Source: Bacteroidetes bacterium MedPE-SWsnd-G1 (lineage in GTDB: Bacteria; Bacteroidota; Bacteroidia; Flavobacteriales; Flavobacteriaceae). Taken from it: 64,000 bases of DNA. The notes below the pieces were generated by a model that worked only from the letters and a program-made list of their open reading frames with translations, was not told the DNA's origin and ran no database searches. The position numbers and the translations under genes were made by a program. Shown here piece after piece: positions 39,141 to 48,578 of the stretch (the first letter of the stretch is position 1; each line of letters begins with the position of its first letter). Location of the stretch: assembly GCA_001874265.1 (NCBI GenBank), contig MPDD01000001.1, positions 1 to 64,000 of the forward strand, read 5' to 3'.

Positions 39141-41489
39141 TTAAAAGTTAAATGTTGCACCTAACAAAAAGTTAATTGTTGCTTGCGGATAATATCCTGC
39201 ACCATCCAATGTCGTTGTTTCTCCTGGAACTGACCAAGTATCGTCATAAGTGTAATAATAACCATTAGAAACATATTCCTCATTAAAGATATTGTTTACC
39301 AATGCACTTAAAACAATTGATTTAAATATTTTATTTGTAGCAATTACATAGTTTATATTCAGATCATTTGTGAAATAAGCGTCTAACTTAGAACTGTCAG
39401 TATCTACATTACCCATATATTGCTCTCCAACATATTTAGACAACAACGATAATTGTAAGTTTTGTACAGGGGAATAGTTCAACATATTTCCAACGATTAC
39501 ATTTGGAGAGAACGAAATATTTGTATTTCCTAAATTGGTAACTTCTCCGTCCCATTTAGTTGTAAAGTCGATGTTTTTATTGCTGCTTACAGCAACATTT
39601 GGTACAATGCTAAACTTATCACTTAATACAAAGTTGGCATCAATTTCCAATCCTAATCTGTAACTATCACCTACATTCGCTCTTATTGGTGCGCCTACAT
39701 CATCTAATTCACCAGTCAATACCAATTGATCTTGATAACGCATATAGTATAAATTCGTATTGATTTTAAAAGATTCCTTTTTCCATCTCCATCCTAATTC
39801 AAAATCATTTAATTTTTCAGGTTTAGGGTTTCCATTTTCATAATCAGTTCTGTTTGGCTCTCTGTTAGCTCTTGCATAAGAGAAATACAGACTACTTTCT
39901 TCAGAAGCAGTATAGGTAACACCAGCCTTTGGATTAAAGAAATTGAAATTATCATCTACGATATCTGCAGAAACACCATTCGCTTCGTAATTAATGTTTC
40001 TAATTTGCAAATCACCAAATAAATTGAATTTTTCATTTAAAGTGTAGTTTGCTTTAGCAAATAGATTGAAGTCAGTTTTTACAGCATAATCATCGTAATA
40101 GCGATGTCTGATGTCAGTTTGACTCGTATATTCTGCCCAAATGACTTCTCCAAAATGATCTCCGTCATATTTATTCCAAGCTCCTCCAACAGTTAAGTTA
40201 AAGTCGTCGTTGTTTTGATATTTAAAAGAAAATGTAGTTCCAAAAAAGTCATTGTCTAACCATTTTCTTCTGATAATATCTGTTTCATCAATAGTTTCGC
40301 CACCAATCATTATAGGATCAAATCCATAATCTGCAAAATCTTCATCTTCCTTAAATTGCTCATAATACCCTCTTCCGTAAGTGTAATGCAATGCAATGTT
40401 AGAAGACCAATTTTCATTGTACGTTTGGTTCCAGTGTAATTGATAATGATCTTGGTTGTAGTGGTCTATTTCGTTATCATAGGTGTAATAGTTCTTCGTT
40501 CTATCGTTCTCAAGATCCTCTGCCGTAACACCGTACCATGCTTGGTATGTTTCTTCTTGTCCGCCAAAAACAATGGCTTTTATCAAAGTATTATCATCAA
40601 CATAAGAACCTTGTAAAAAGTAAGATTTTAAATCTGATGAAGCTCTATCTACATAGCCGTCAGATTTAATTGTAGAAAGCCTTCCTGCAAATTCGATATG
40701 GTCATTAATTCTACCTGTAGAGAATTTTACATTACTCCTAAAAGTATTATAAGATCCAGCAGAAACACCAACTTCTGCATATGCTTTTTCCGATACGGCA
40801 TCGGTTAGTAAATTTAAACTAGCTCCAAAGGCACCTGCTCCATTTGTAGAAGTACCTACACCTCGTTGAAGTTGCAAATTTTCTACGGAGGATGAGAAAT
40901 CTGGCATGTTTACCCAATAAGTTCCCATTGATTCTGAATCGTTTAGTGGAATCCCATTAATAGTTACGTTTACGCGAGTGGCATCACTACCACGAACGCG
41001 AATACCAGTATATCCAATTCCTGCACCTGCATCAGAGGTTGTAACAACACTCGGCATAAAGTTCATTAAAATTGGTATGTCTTGACCCAAATTTCGTTTT
41101 GCAATTTCTTCCTTACTCATATTAGAGTGAGTAACAGGAGATTCTGAATCTACACGAACTGCGGAAACTAATGCCTCATCTAGTAATTCTGAGGAGGGTA
41201 CAAGGTTGAAATCCAAACCTTTAATGTGATACTCTAATTTGATCGTTTTGCGAATCGACTCGTAGCCGATATACATAATTTCGATAGTGTATTCGCCAGG
41301 AACTAAATCAAAATAATACACACCTTCTATATCAGTAATGGTGTAAAAATCAGTATCTACAATGCGCAAAGTAGCATCAGGTAACGGATCTTTGTTTTCG
41401 TCGAATAATGTTCCGGTTACATTAAACGTTTCTTGAGCAAAACTTGAAATTGCTACAAGCATTAATAAAATAAGTGATAATTTTTTCAT
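39141..41489 (-). CDS. TonB-dependent outer-membrane receptor with CarboxypepD_reg-like N-terminus, probably thiamine-related
   Basis: Signal peptide; carboxypeptidase-regulatory-like N-terminus; plug motifs VRGSDATRVNVTINGIPLNDSES; C-terminal beta-barrel ending FNF; TPP riboswitch upstream. Confidence 0.93.
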   Translation of the reverse strand: MKKLSLILLMLVAISSFAQETFNVTGTLFDENKDPLPDATLRIVDTDFYTITDIEGVYYFDLVPGEYTIEIMYIGYESIRKTIKLEYHIKGLDFNLVPSSELLDEALVSAVRVDSESPVTHSNMSKEEIAKRNLGQDIPILMNFMPSVVTTSDAGAGIGYTGIRVRGSDATRVNVTINGIPLNDSESMGTYWVNMPDFSSSVENLQLQRGVGTSTNGAGAFGASLNLLTDAVSEKAYAEVGVSAGSYNTFRSNVKFSTGRINDHIEFAGRLSTIKSDGYVDRASSDLKSYFLQGSYVDDNTLIKAIVFGGQEETYQAWYGVTAEDLENDRTKNYYTYDNEIDHYNQDHYQLHWNQTYNENWSSNIALHYTYGRGYYEQFKEDEDFADYGFDPIMIGGETIDETDIIRRKWLDNDFFGTTFSFKYQNNDDFNLTVGGAWNKYDGDHFGEVIWAEYTSQTDIRHRYYDDYAVKTDFNLFAKANYTLNEKFNLFGDLQIRNINYEANGVSADIVDDNFNFFNPKAGVTYTASEESSLYFSYARANREPNRTDYENGNPKPEKLNDFELGWRWKKESFKINTNLYYMRYQDQLVLTGELDDVGAPIRANVGDSYRLGLEIDANFVLSDKFSIVPNVAVSSNKNIDFTTKWDGEVTNLGNTNISFSPNVIVGNMLNYSPVQNLQLSLLSKYVGEQYMGNVDTDSSKLDAYFTNDLNINYVIATNKIFKSIVLSALVNNIFNEEYVSNGYYYTYDDTWSVPGETTTLDGAGYYPQATINFLLGATFNF

Positions 41490-41597
41490 TTTAAATAAAA
41501 TTTAAAACGAATAAAAAGAGGTAATTACTCGATGTTTTGAATAATTAATTTGCGAAAAAGAATGGCTATTTTTTAATTCTTTTTCTGGTTTAACATA

Positions 41598-41692
41598 GTT
41601 TGGCGATGTTCGCCTTCCTAAACAGCATTACCTGTTCTAGGTTCAATGGGTATGATCTCAGCCTTTCGGCACCCCTTTATGAGAACGCCGCA
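41598..41692 (-). promoter_or_regulatory. TPP (THI-box) riboswitch
   Basis: Minus strand: AAAGGGGTGCCGAAAGGCTGAGATCATACCCATTGAACCTAGAACAGGTAATGCTGTTTAGGAA; contains GGGGTGCC, GGCTGAGA, ATACCC, GAACCT, GGTAATGC and AGGAA consensus blocks. Exact ends approximate. Confidence 0.92.
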
Positions 41693-41781
41693 AAATTAGA
41701 AAGTATTTTTAGATAAAAAACGGTTTTTTAATAATTTTTACCTTGACGGTTACTATTGTTAGTTTACACGATATCAAAATG

Positions 41782-42219
41782 TTAGCAAGAAGTGTCCGCT
41801 ACAATTTTCCATTCCCCATTAATTTTTTTTAAAATGATCATAAAAACACCATCAGCATTTCCAACTTTTCGCGTTAAATGGTATTCACCCATTACATAAT
41901 ACGATTCGTTTTCTATTTTAGAAATATCATTTATTTTAAATTTTAATTCTCCTGAATGATCTGGAGTAGGGTAGCCTTTTTTGTAATTAGCCAATGTTTT
42001 ATCCCATCCGTAAGTTAAACCATTGCTTCCGTAAAATTTTAAAGAATCGGATTTCCAATAGCCTTGCATAAATCCTTCTAAGTCATGTTTAGACCAGGCT
42101 TCTTCTTGAATTTTCATAATATTCAAGATTTCTTTTTTCTCTTCATTTGTTGATGATTTTTGACATGCAACAAAACTTACGAGAGTGAATAATGTAATAT
42201 AAACTTTAATTCTCATCAC
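41782..42219 (-). CDS. SnoaL/DUF4440-like (NTF2-fold) lipoprotein
   Basis: Lipobox SFVAC; IMKIQEEAWSKHDLEGFMQGYWKSDSLKFYGSNGLTYGWDKTLANY pattern. Confidence 0.82.
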   Translation of the reverse strand: MMRIKVYITLFTLVSFVACQKSSTNEEKKEILNIMKIQEEAWSKHDLEGFMQGYWKSDSLKFYGSNGLTYGWDKTLANYKKGYPTPDHSGELKFKINDISKIENESYYVMGEYHLTRKVGNADGVFMIILKKINGEWKIVADTSC

Positions 42220-42228
42220 ACAGATTAT

Positions 42229-45200
42229 TTAATTATGACAACTACATGTTGGAATGGTAAAACTGTTTGTTTCTAAATTAATTGGTACACCTTGATTATG
42301 ACCTTCTTTTTCCCAATAGAATTTAGAACGTTTCGTGTCGTAATTTCCAATTTCATTCATGGTAGATGTATCATATAAACGACCATTTATCATAGTGTAT
42401 TTAACTGAATCAGTGTTTTGAATTTCTTCTAATGGATTCTTATCTAAAACAATCAAATCCGCTAATTTCCCAACTTCTAGAGATCCAATTTCTTCATCCA
42501 TGCCTAAGTACCAGGCCCCATTTATGGTGGCTGCTTTAAGTGCTTCATGATTGCTCATACCACCTTGTTGCAGCATCCATAATTCCCAATGTGCTCCTAA
42601 TCCCTGTAATTGTCCATGTGCACCTACGTTTACTTTAACACCTAATTCAGCCAATTTAGAAACAGATTTTGAAGTTAAAATATGTCCGTTTTCATATTCT
42701 TCATCCGGAATCATGGTTCTATGTCTCGATCTAGGGTCAACAACATGTCTTGGCGTATAACTCAATAATTTGTTGTTCTCCCAAACATTTGATTTTTGAT
42801 ACCAATAATATTCACCACTCATTCCGGCATAATTCACAACTAAAGTAGGAGTATAGCCGGTTTCACTATTTTTCCAAAGTGTTTGTACATCTTTATATAA
42901 GGGTGCTACAGGTACGTTATGCTCAATTCCCGTATGTCCGTCAAAAATCATACTCATGTTAGCAAAGAAAGTAGAACCTCCTTCCGGCACAACATTTACC
43001 CCAAATTCTTTGGCTGCTTGCATAATTTGTTGACGCTGTTCACGTCTTGGTTGGTTGTAACTTTTAACAGAATATGCTCCAAAGGCTTTAGTTCTTTCAA
43101 TGGCAAATCTTGCATCTTCTAAGTTGTTCACTACTGCTTTAAAATCTCCTTCTGCACCGTATAAAATAAATCCTGTTGAGAACATTCTAGGCCCGACAGT
43201 TAATCCTGAGCGTTGCAATTCTTCTAATGTAAATGCTGCGGCTGTATTTACAGAAGGATCATGAGATGTTGTAACCCCGTATGCCAAGTTTGCATAAAAT
43301 TGCCAATGTTTTTGCGTGCTTAAGCCATTTCTAAAGGCACCTACATGCGCATGTACATCAACAATTCCGGGCATAATTGTTTTACCGTCCATGTCATATA
43401 CTTTTGCTTTTGAAGGAACATTTACGTTATTAGAAGTTCCAATACTTATTATTTTATTTTCTTTAATTACAATGGTTCCATTTTCAATTATTTCATCTTC
43501 ATTCATGGTGATGATTCGGGCATTTGTAAATGCGATAGTACCATCTGGAACATCCGCTTTTAATGTTAAGTTAATTTCAATTCCATCAGAGCTTTCTCCC
43601 AATGCGGTTTCAGAAAAGGGATCTGTTAAATTGTTTGTAATATTTTTTGAAAAGTATTCCCCACCTAAGGACCAGAATACCTTGTCATTTGCATATGACC
43701 AGTGTAGGTTGATTCCTGCTTTTTTCGATAAGGTTTCTACTTTGAATGATTTAGTTTTTCCATCCAGATTAATTTCTTTTCCATTATATACAAAAGGCGC
43801 AACATATAATTTGTGTAGATGAATAAATGAAATCCATTTAAAATCTTTACTTGGCACCAATCTGTTTGCTAATTTTGAAACGAAATGAGTACGTTCTTTT
43901 TCACCGTTTAAATCAATACTTTTTAGGCGCTTTGTTAGACCTCCCATAAAAGATCCACCTGTTTGGAAATAGATTCTTTTATTATCTGGTCCAAACATTG
44001 GGAATTCACCTGAATCCGAAATTTTCTTCTGATTTTCTCCGTTGGAATCCATGATGTAGATTCCAGTTTTTTTAGAGTAGTCATATCCCTGATCTCCATT
44101 CCCTGCCTCTTTTCTAAAGGTTATTTTAGTACCGCTATAGTCAAAGGCTGGAGTCCTATATATTCCTTTGATTGTGGTTAGTTTTTCTAAGTTAGATCCA
44201 TCTAAATTTACTTTTTGAATTGTACCTAATTCTTCATCATTCCAAGTCGTAAAAACAACTGATTTTCCATCTGGTGAAAAAGCAGGTTCGGCTTCAAAGT
44301 CCGTCAAATCAGTAATCCGCTTAGGCTTTCCATTTGGTAGACTCTTTTTGTAGATATGCCCCAAAGCTGTAAATACAATTGTTTTTTGATCAGGAGAAGT
44401 TTGTAAGTTCTTAATCATTTTAGAAGTGAACTCTTCTTTGTGTACTGTACGTTTAACGCGATGCGTTTCCGCTAGTTTCATCTTATTATTTACACTAAAC
44501 GGAATGTTAGCAACAGATTTCGTTTCGATATGAACTTTATGGATTTTTCCTTTTGCCCAAAGTACAATTTCTTTATTGTCAGGAGTCCAACTAAAATGTG
44601 GGTATACACCAAAAACCGCCCATGCTTCTTGTTGATCTTTATCTAAGTTATCGAAAACAGGCCATTCTTTTCCTGTTTCTAATTCATGAACATATAACAC
44701 TGATTTTGTTCTAACTCTTTTTACAAAAGCCAACAATTTTCCATCTCTAGAAATTACGGGTCTAGCCGCTCCTCCTGGACCTCCAGTAATCTGTTTTGTT
44801 TTACCAGTTTTAAAGTTGTATCGTTTAATGGCATAGATTTGTTTGTTAGGGTCTTTATTGTACTGAAAGAATCCTCCTGGATACAAATCTTCTGCATAAT
44901 ATAAATACTTACCATCAGGTGAAATGGTTGGGTCATTTACATCTTGTTGGTCATTTTTCCTTTTTGTTAGTTGTAGCCCTGCCGAGCCAGACAATGGATA
45001 TTGCCACATTTCCCCAGCACCTAATGAACGCGTAGAAGTGAAATGCTTACGAGCCACTAAAGATTCTCCATCTGGAGACCAAACGGCGTTGTTTAGAAGT
45101 CTAAATTTTTCTTTTGTTATAGATTTTGCATTCTTTCCATTTGCAGTCATTACCCAAATATTATCTCCTCCTTCGGCATCACTTGTAAATGAAATGTACT

Positions 45201-45513
45201 TTCCGTTAGGGCTAAATTTTGGTTGTACTTCATAAGCCATTCCAGAACGTAAAATTTTAGCCTCTCCACCTGTTATAGGCATGGTATAAATATCGCCTAA
45301 CAAATCAAAAACAATAGATTTGCCATCAGGACTTACATCTAAATTCATCCAAGTCCCTTCATCGGTTTCAAGGTCAAAAGTTTTGTACGTCCAATCTTTA
45401 TAAGGATTATTTACATTCCATTTTTCCTTTTTTTCATCCTTTTTACTTTCATTTTCTTGAGCAAACCCAATCTGAAGGGTAAGTATAGAAAGTAATGTAA
45501 TTAGTGAGCGCAT
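42229..45513 (-). CDS. Secreted PD40/TolB-like beta-propeller fused to an amidohydrolase
   Basis: Signal peptide; repeated FSPDGKSVVF/WSPDGESL propeller motifs; C-terminal TIMPGIVDVHAHVGAF ... IEHNVPVAP ... GAHGQLQGLGAHWEL ... SLEVGKLADLIVLDKNPL. Confidence 0.9.
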   Translation of the reverse strand: MRSLITLLSILTLQIGFAQENESKKDEKKEKWNVNNPYKDWTYKTFDLETDEGTWMNLDVSPDGKSIVFDLLGDIYTMPITGGEAKILRSGMAYEVQPKFSPNGKYISFTSDAEGGDNIWVMTANGKNAKSITKEKFRLLNNAVWSPDGESLVARKHFTSTRSLGAGEMWQYPLSGSAGLQLTKRKNDQQDVNDPTISPDGKYLYYAEDLYPGGFFQYNKDPNKQIYAIKRYNFKTGKTKQITGGPGGAARPVISRDGKLLAFVKRVRTKSVLYVHELETGKEWPVFDNLDKDQQEAWAVFGVYPHFSWTPDNKEIVLWAKGKIHKVHIETKSVANIPFSVNNKMKLAETHRVKRTVHKEEFTSKMIKNLQTSPDQKTIVFTALGHIYKKSLPNGKPKRITDLTDFEAEPAFSPDGKSVVFTTWNDEELGTIQKVNLDGSNLEKLTTIKGIYRTPAFDYSGTKITFRKEAGNGDQGYDYSKKTGIYIMDSNGENQKKISDSGEFPMFGPDNKRIYFQTGGSFMGGLTKRLKSIDLNGEKERTHFVSKLANRLVPSKDFKWISFIHLHKLYVAPFVYNGKEINLDGKTKSFKVETLSKKAGINLHWSYANDKVFWSLGGEYFSKNITNNLTDPFSETALGESSDGIEINLTLKADVPDGTIAFTNARIITMNEDEIIENGTIVIKENKIISIGTSNNVNVPSKAKVYDMDGKTIMPGIVDVHAHVGAFRNGLSTQKHWQFYANLAYGVTTSHDPSVNTAAAFTLEELQRSGLTVGPRMFSTGFILYGAEGDFKAVVNNLEDARFAIERTKAFGAYSVKSYNQPRREQRQQIMQAAKEFGVNVVPEGGSTFFANMSMIFDGHTGIEHNVPVAPLYKDVQTLWKNSETGYTPTLVVNYAGMSGEYYWYQKSNVWENNKLLSYTPRHVVDPRSRHRTMIPDEEYENGHILTSKSVSKLAELGVKVNVGAHGQLQGLGAHWELWMLQQGGMSNHEALKAATINGAWYLGMDEEIGSLEVGKLADLIVLDKNPLEEIQNTDSVKYTMINGRLYDTSTMNEIGNYDTKRSKFYWEKEGHNQGVPINLETNSFTIPTCSCHN

Positions 45514-45554
45514 AATAGTTGTTTTTTGAATTTATAACAGTTATAAAGTTAAGG

Positions 45555-48500
45555 TTAAATTTGCATAAAGTCTTCTGCGAAAATTTTCTTCAAATAATAG
45601 GTTAATTCTTTAGCATTCTCTTTAGTGAAAACGATAGGCGGTTTGATTTTTAAAACATTATGATCTGGTCCGTCGGTACTCATAAGAATTCCATGGTCTT
45701 TCATTCTGTTGGTTAAATAATCAGTTTGTTCAGCAAGAGGATTCAATTCTTCATCGACCAATTCTATACCAAGAAATAAACCTTGTCCTCGAATGTCTCC
45801 TATAATCGGAAAAGTCTTAGTTAGTTCTTTCAATTCTGATTTTAGATACTCGCCAACTTCCAATGCATTCTGTTGCAAGTTTTCACGTTTTACCGTTTTT
45901 AAGACTTCGGCGCCAATTGCACAAGAAACAGGATTGCCTCCAAAGGTGTTAAAATACTCCATTCCGTTTGCAAATTTTTCAGCAACTTCTTGTGTGCAGG
46001 CAACCGCCGCAATTGGATGGCCATTTCCTAAAGGTTTTCCAATGGTTACGATATCAGGAATGACATTATGTAATTGAAAACCCCAAAACGTTTTACCCAT
46101 TCGTCCGCATCCAGTTTGTACTTCATCAGAAATACACAATCCTCCAGCCTTACGAACATATTCATATGATTTGGCTAAAAAACCTTCGGGTAATTCAATC
46201 TGTCCACCACACGAGATAATTGGTTCAATGATTAATGCGCCAACACCTCGTTTTTTATTGTGAATTGTGTCAATACATTGTTGAACTTCCGCAGCATATT
46301 TTTCACCTGTTTGATTTCCTCTATATTTTCCTCTAAAAGCATCTGGTAAAGGAAATATTTGTGTGTGTTCTGGAGCACCCGAACCTCCTTTTCCGTCGAA
46401 CTTATAAGAAGAGATGTCAATACACATATTGGCATTTCCGTGGTAACCAACTTCACTAGCAATGATGTCCTTTTCTCCAGTATTGGCTTTTACCATTCTT
46501 ATGGCCAATTCATTGGCTTCCGATCCAGAATTAACAAAGTGTAAAACACTTAACTCTGGAGGCAATGTTTCTAACAATTCTTTGGCCAATGCGTTGATGT
46601 TTTCGTGTAAATACCGCGTATTTGTGTTGATAAGCGCCATTTGTTCTTTGCCAGCTTTAACAACTTTTGGATGCTCATGTCCAACATGAGCAACATTGTT
46701 CACGGTATCTAAATATTTTTTTCCGAATTGATCCACCAAATATTGCCCAGCACCTCGAACCATTTTAATAGGTACTTTATATTGTAGACTCAAACTTTTA
46801 CCAAGATGTTCTTTTCTATATGCTATTAAATCTTGGTTAGAAGGAGTCTTTAAATCACTTAATGCTTCAGATTTGAATATCAGATTAGGATCTGGACATA
46901 GACTTTTCCATACATCTATTTGAGAATGATATGCCACTCCCGGAAAATCTTTTTTATAATCTAGCAAAGACAACATTAATTGAAAATGAAGGTGTGGTGC
47001 CCAATTTCCGTTTTCAGGGTGATTCCCAATTTCGGCAATTTTTTCTCCTTTTTTAATTTTTTCTCCAACAGAATATTTTGTTGCTGAAGCAACGGTTAGA
47101 TGACCATATAGCGAATAAAACTCTAAGTTATTTTCAAGATGTTTTAATACAATTAACCCGCCATATTCTTTATCTCCCTCATCGTTGGTTGCTATCACTA
47201 CTTCAGCATCTAGAATAGCATGAACTGGTGTGCTTGGCGGTATCCAATAATCAATGCCTAAATGAATGGTTCTACTTTCTTTGCCATAATTTCCAATAGT
47301 ATCATATTCAGAAGAGGTGTAGATAGGTCTAGGTTCCAAATACCCCCCTGCAATCAGTTTATTGGGATGTTGTTTTTGAAGTCGATCTATTTTAAACTGA
47401 AACAAATCCAAATCGTTAAATTCTTCTTGATGACCAATCCATTTGCTAGAAACACTTAAGTCTAATAAGTGAATTTCATTTTTATGTATGTTAGGGAATA
47501 ATTCTGAAGTATTAATAGAGGTCGTCGCTGCCCAATTTTGAAATTCTTTTTCTTTAGGGTGTGCGGAAAAGCCACACGTAATTCTAAAACTATAAAGTGC
47601 AAAATCTGGTGAAATAGATCTCCATTTTTTGAGTAAATCCCAAGCACCTTTTTCACTGCGCTGTAAATAGGTGTTGTCTGGCTCTTTTTGTTTGTTAATG
47701 GCAGATTTCGTAACCGAAATTAACAGTCGCATCGCAATAGCACAGTACAAATGTTCTAATTCCTCTTCTAAAATTGAATAAGACGAATGATATCCTTTAA
47801 CTATCGGTAAGGCTGCATCTAATGGGTCTTCAAAATTCGTGATTGCGTAAGCACAAGCAATGGCTAAGTCATTAATTACCTGTGTTTTTATGGCGTCTCC
47901 AAAGTCTATTACTGAAGAGATTTTGGGATTTAGAACATCTTCTGAAACCACAACATTGTCATAATTGGCATCGTTATGAACGACCTGCTTTCTCAAATTA
48001 TGATAAGATTCTTGTTGATTTTCGAATATCGCTTGGAAATAGGTCACTATTTCTAGTTCTTCTCCTTGAAATAATTTATTAAAACCTTTGGTCCAAAGAG
48101 ATTGCGCAACATCCCACTCAAAATCGAAACTTTCATATGAATGTGAAAAATCTTTTAATGCGGTAGTGAGTCTTCCGCAATATTTCCCTAGTTGTTCACG
48201 TAAGTTATTTGTTTGTGGATTAACGTCAATATATATTCGCCCTGATATCCATGATAAGAGTCGTACAAATCGTTTGTTACCATTAGAATCTTCAATTGTT
48301 GAAATGCTTTTTCCCTGAAAATCTTTATATACGGCTGGAGAATGAACAGTATTATTCTGTTGAACAAATTCTAACAACTGTGTTTGAAAGTCGAGGTGCT
48401 CTAAATTTTCATCTGGTCTAGATACTTTTAAAATATAGCCATCAGAATTTGGAACCTTTACTCTAAAATTGAAATCGAGTTCTCCAGGTAATGTGGATAT

Positions 48501-48578
48501 CTTTCCTTCTAAATTATAGCACTTCAACAGGATTATTTCTGCTTCCTTTTCTGATATTTTAATAGTGTTATATTTCAT
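45555..48578 (-). CDS. Three-domain fusion: APH-like kinase + M23 metallopeptidase + class-III PLP phospho-lyase/aminotransferase (ETNPPL/PHYKPL-like)
   Basis: VVHNDANYDN and VIDFGDA (APH); HLGID and HLHFQ zinc motifs (M23); SDEVQTGCGRMG, TIGKPLGNGHPIAAV, EYFNTFGGNPVSCAIG, LMSTDGPDHNVLKIKPP (AGXT2L-type). Confidence 0.93.
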   Translation of the reverse strand: MKYNTIKISEKEAEIILLKCYNLEGKISTLPGELDFNFRVKVPNSDGYILKVSRPDENLEHLDFQTQLLEFVQQNNTVHSPAVYKDFQGKSISTIEDSNGNKRFVRLLSWISGRIYIDVNPQTNNLREQLGKYCGRLTTALKDFSHSYESFDFEWDVAQSLWTKGFNKLFQGEELEIVTYFQAIFENQQESYHNLRKQVVHNDANYDNVVVSEDVLNPKISSVIDFGDAIKTQVINDLAIACAYAITNFEDPLDAALPIVKGYHSSYSILEEELEHLYCAIAMRLLISVTKSAINKQKEPDNTYLQRSEKGAWDLLKKWRSISPDFALYSFRITCGFSAHPKEKEFQNWAATTSINTSELFPNIHKNEIHLLDLSVSSKWIGHQEEFNDLDLFQFKIDRLQKQHPNKLIAGGYLEPRPIYTSSEYDTIGNYGKESRTIHLGIDYWIPPSTPVHAILDAEVVIATNDEGDKEYGGLIVLKHLENNLEFYSLYGHLTVASATKYSVGEKIKKGEKIAEIGNHPENGNWAPHLHFQLMLSLLDYKKDFPGVAYHSQIDVWKSLCPDPNLIFKSEALSDLKTPSNQDLIAYRKEHLGKSLSLQYKVPIKMVRGAGQYLVDQFGKKYLDTVNNVAHVGHEHPKVVKAGKEQMALINTNTRYLHENINALAKELLETLPPELSVLHFVNSGSEANELAIRMVKANTGEKDIIASEVGYHGNANMCIDISSYKFDGKGGSGAPEHTQIFPLPDAFRGKYRGNQTGEKYAAEVQQCIDTIHNKKRGVGALIIEPIISCGGQIELPEGFLAKSYEYVRKAGGLCISDEVQTGCGRMGKTFWGFQLHNVIPDIVTIGKPLGNGHPIAAVACTQEVAEKFANGMEYFNTFGGNPVSCAIGAEVLKTVKRENLQQNALEVGEYLKSELKELTKTFPIIGDIRGQGLFLGIELVDEELNPLAEQTDYLTNRMKDHGILMSTDGPDHNVLKIKPPIVFTKENAKELTYYLKKIFAEDFMQI

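Noticed and set aside
42551-43822. Plus-strand ORFs within the propeller-amidohydrolase gene
   Set aside because: Antisense to a confident CDS; no signal of independent coding.
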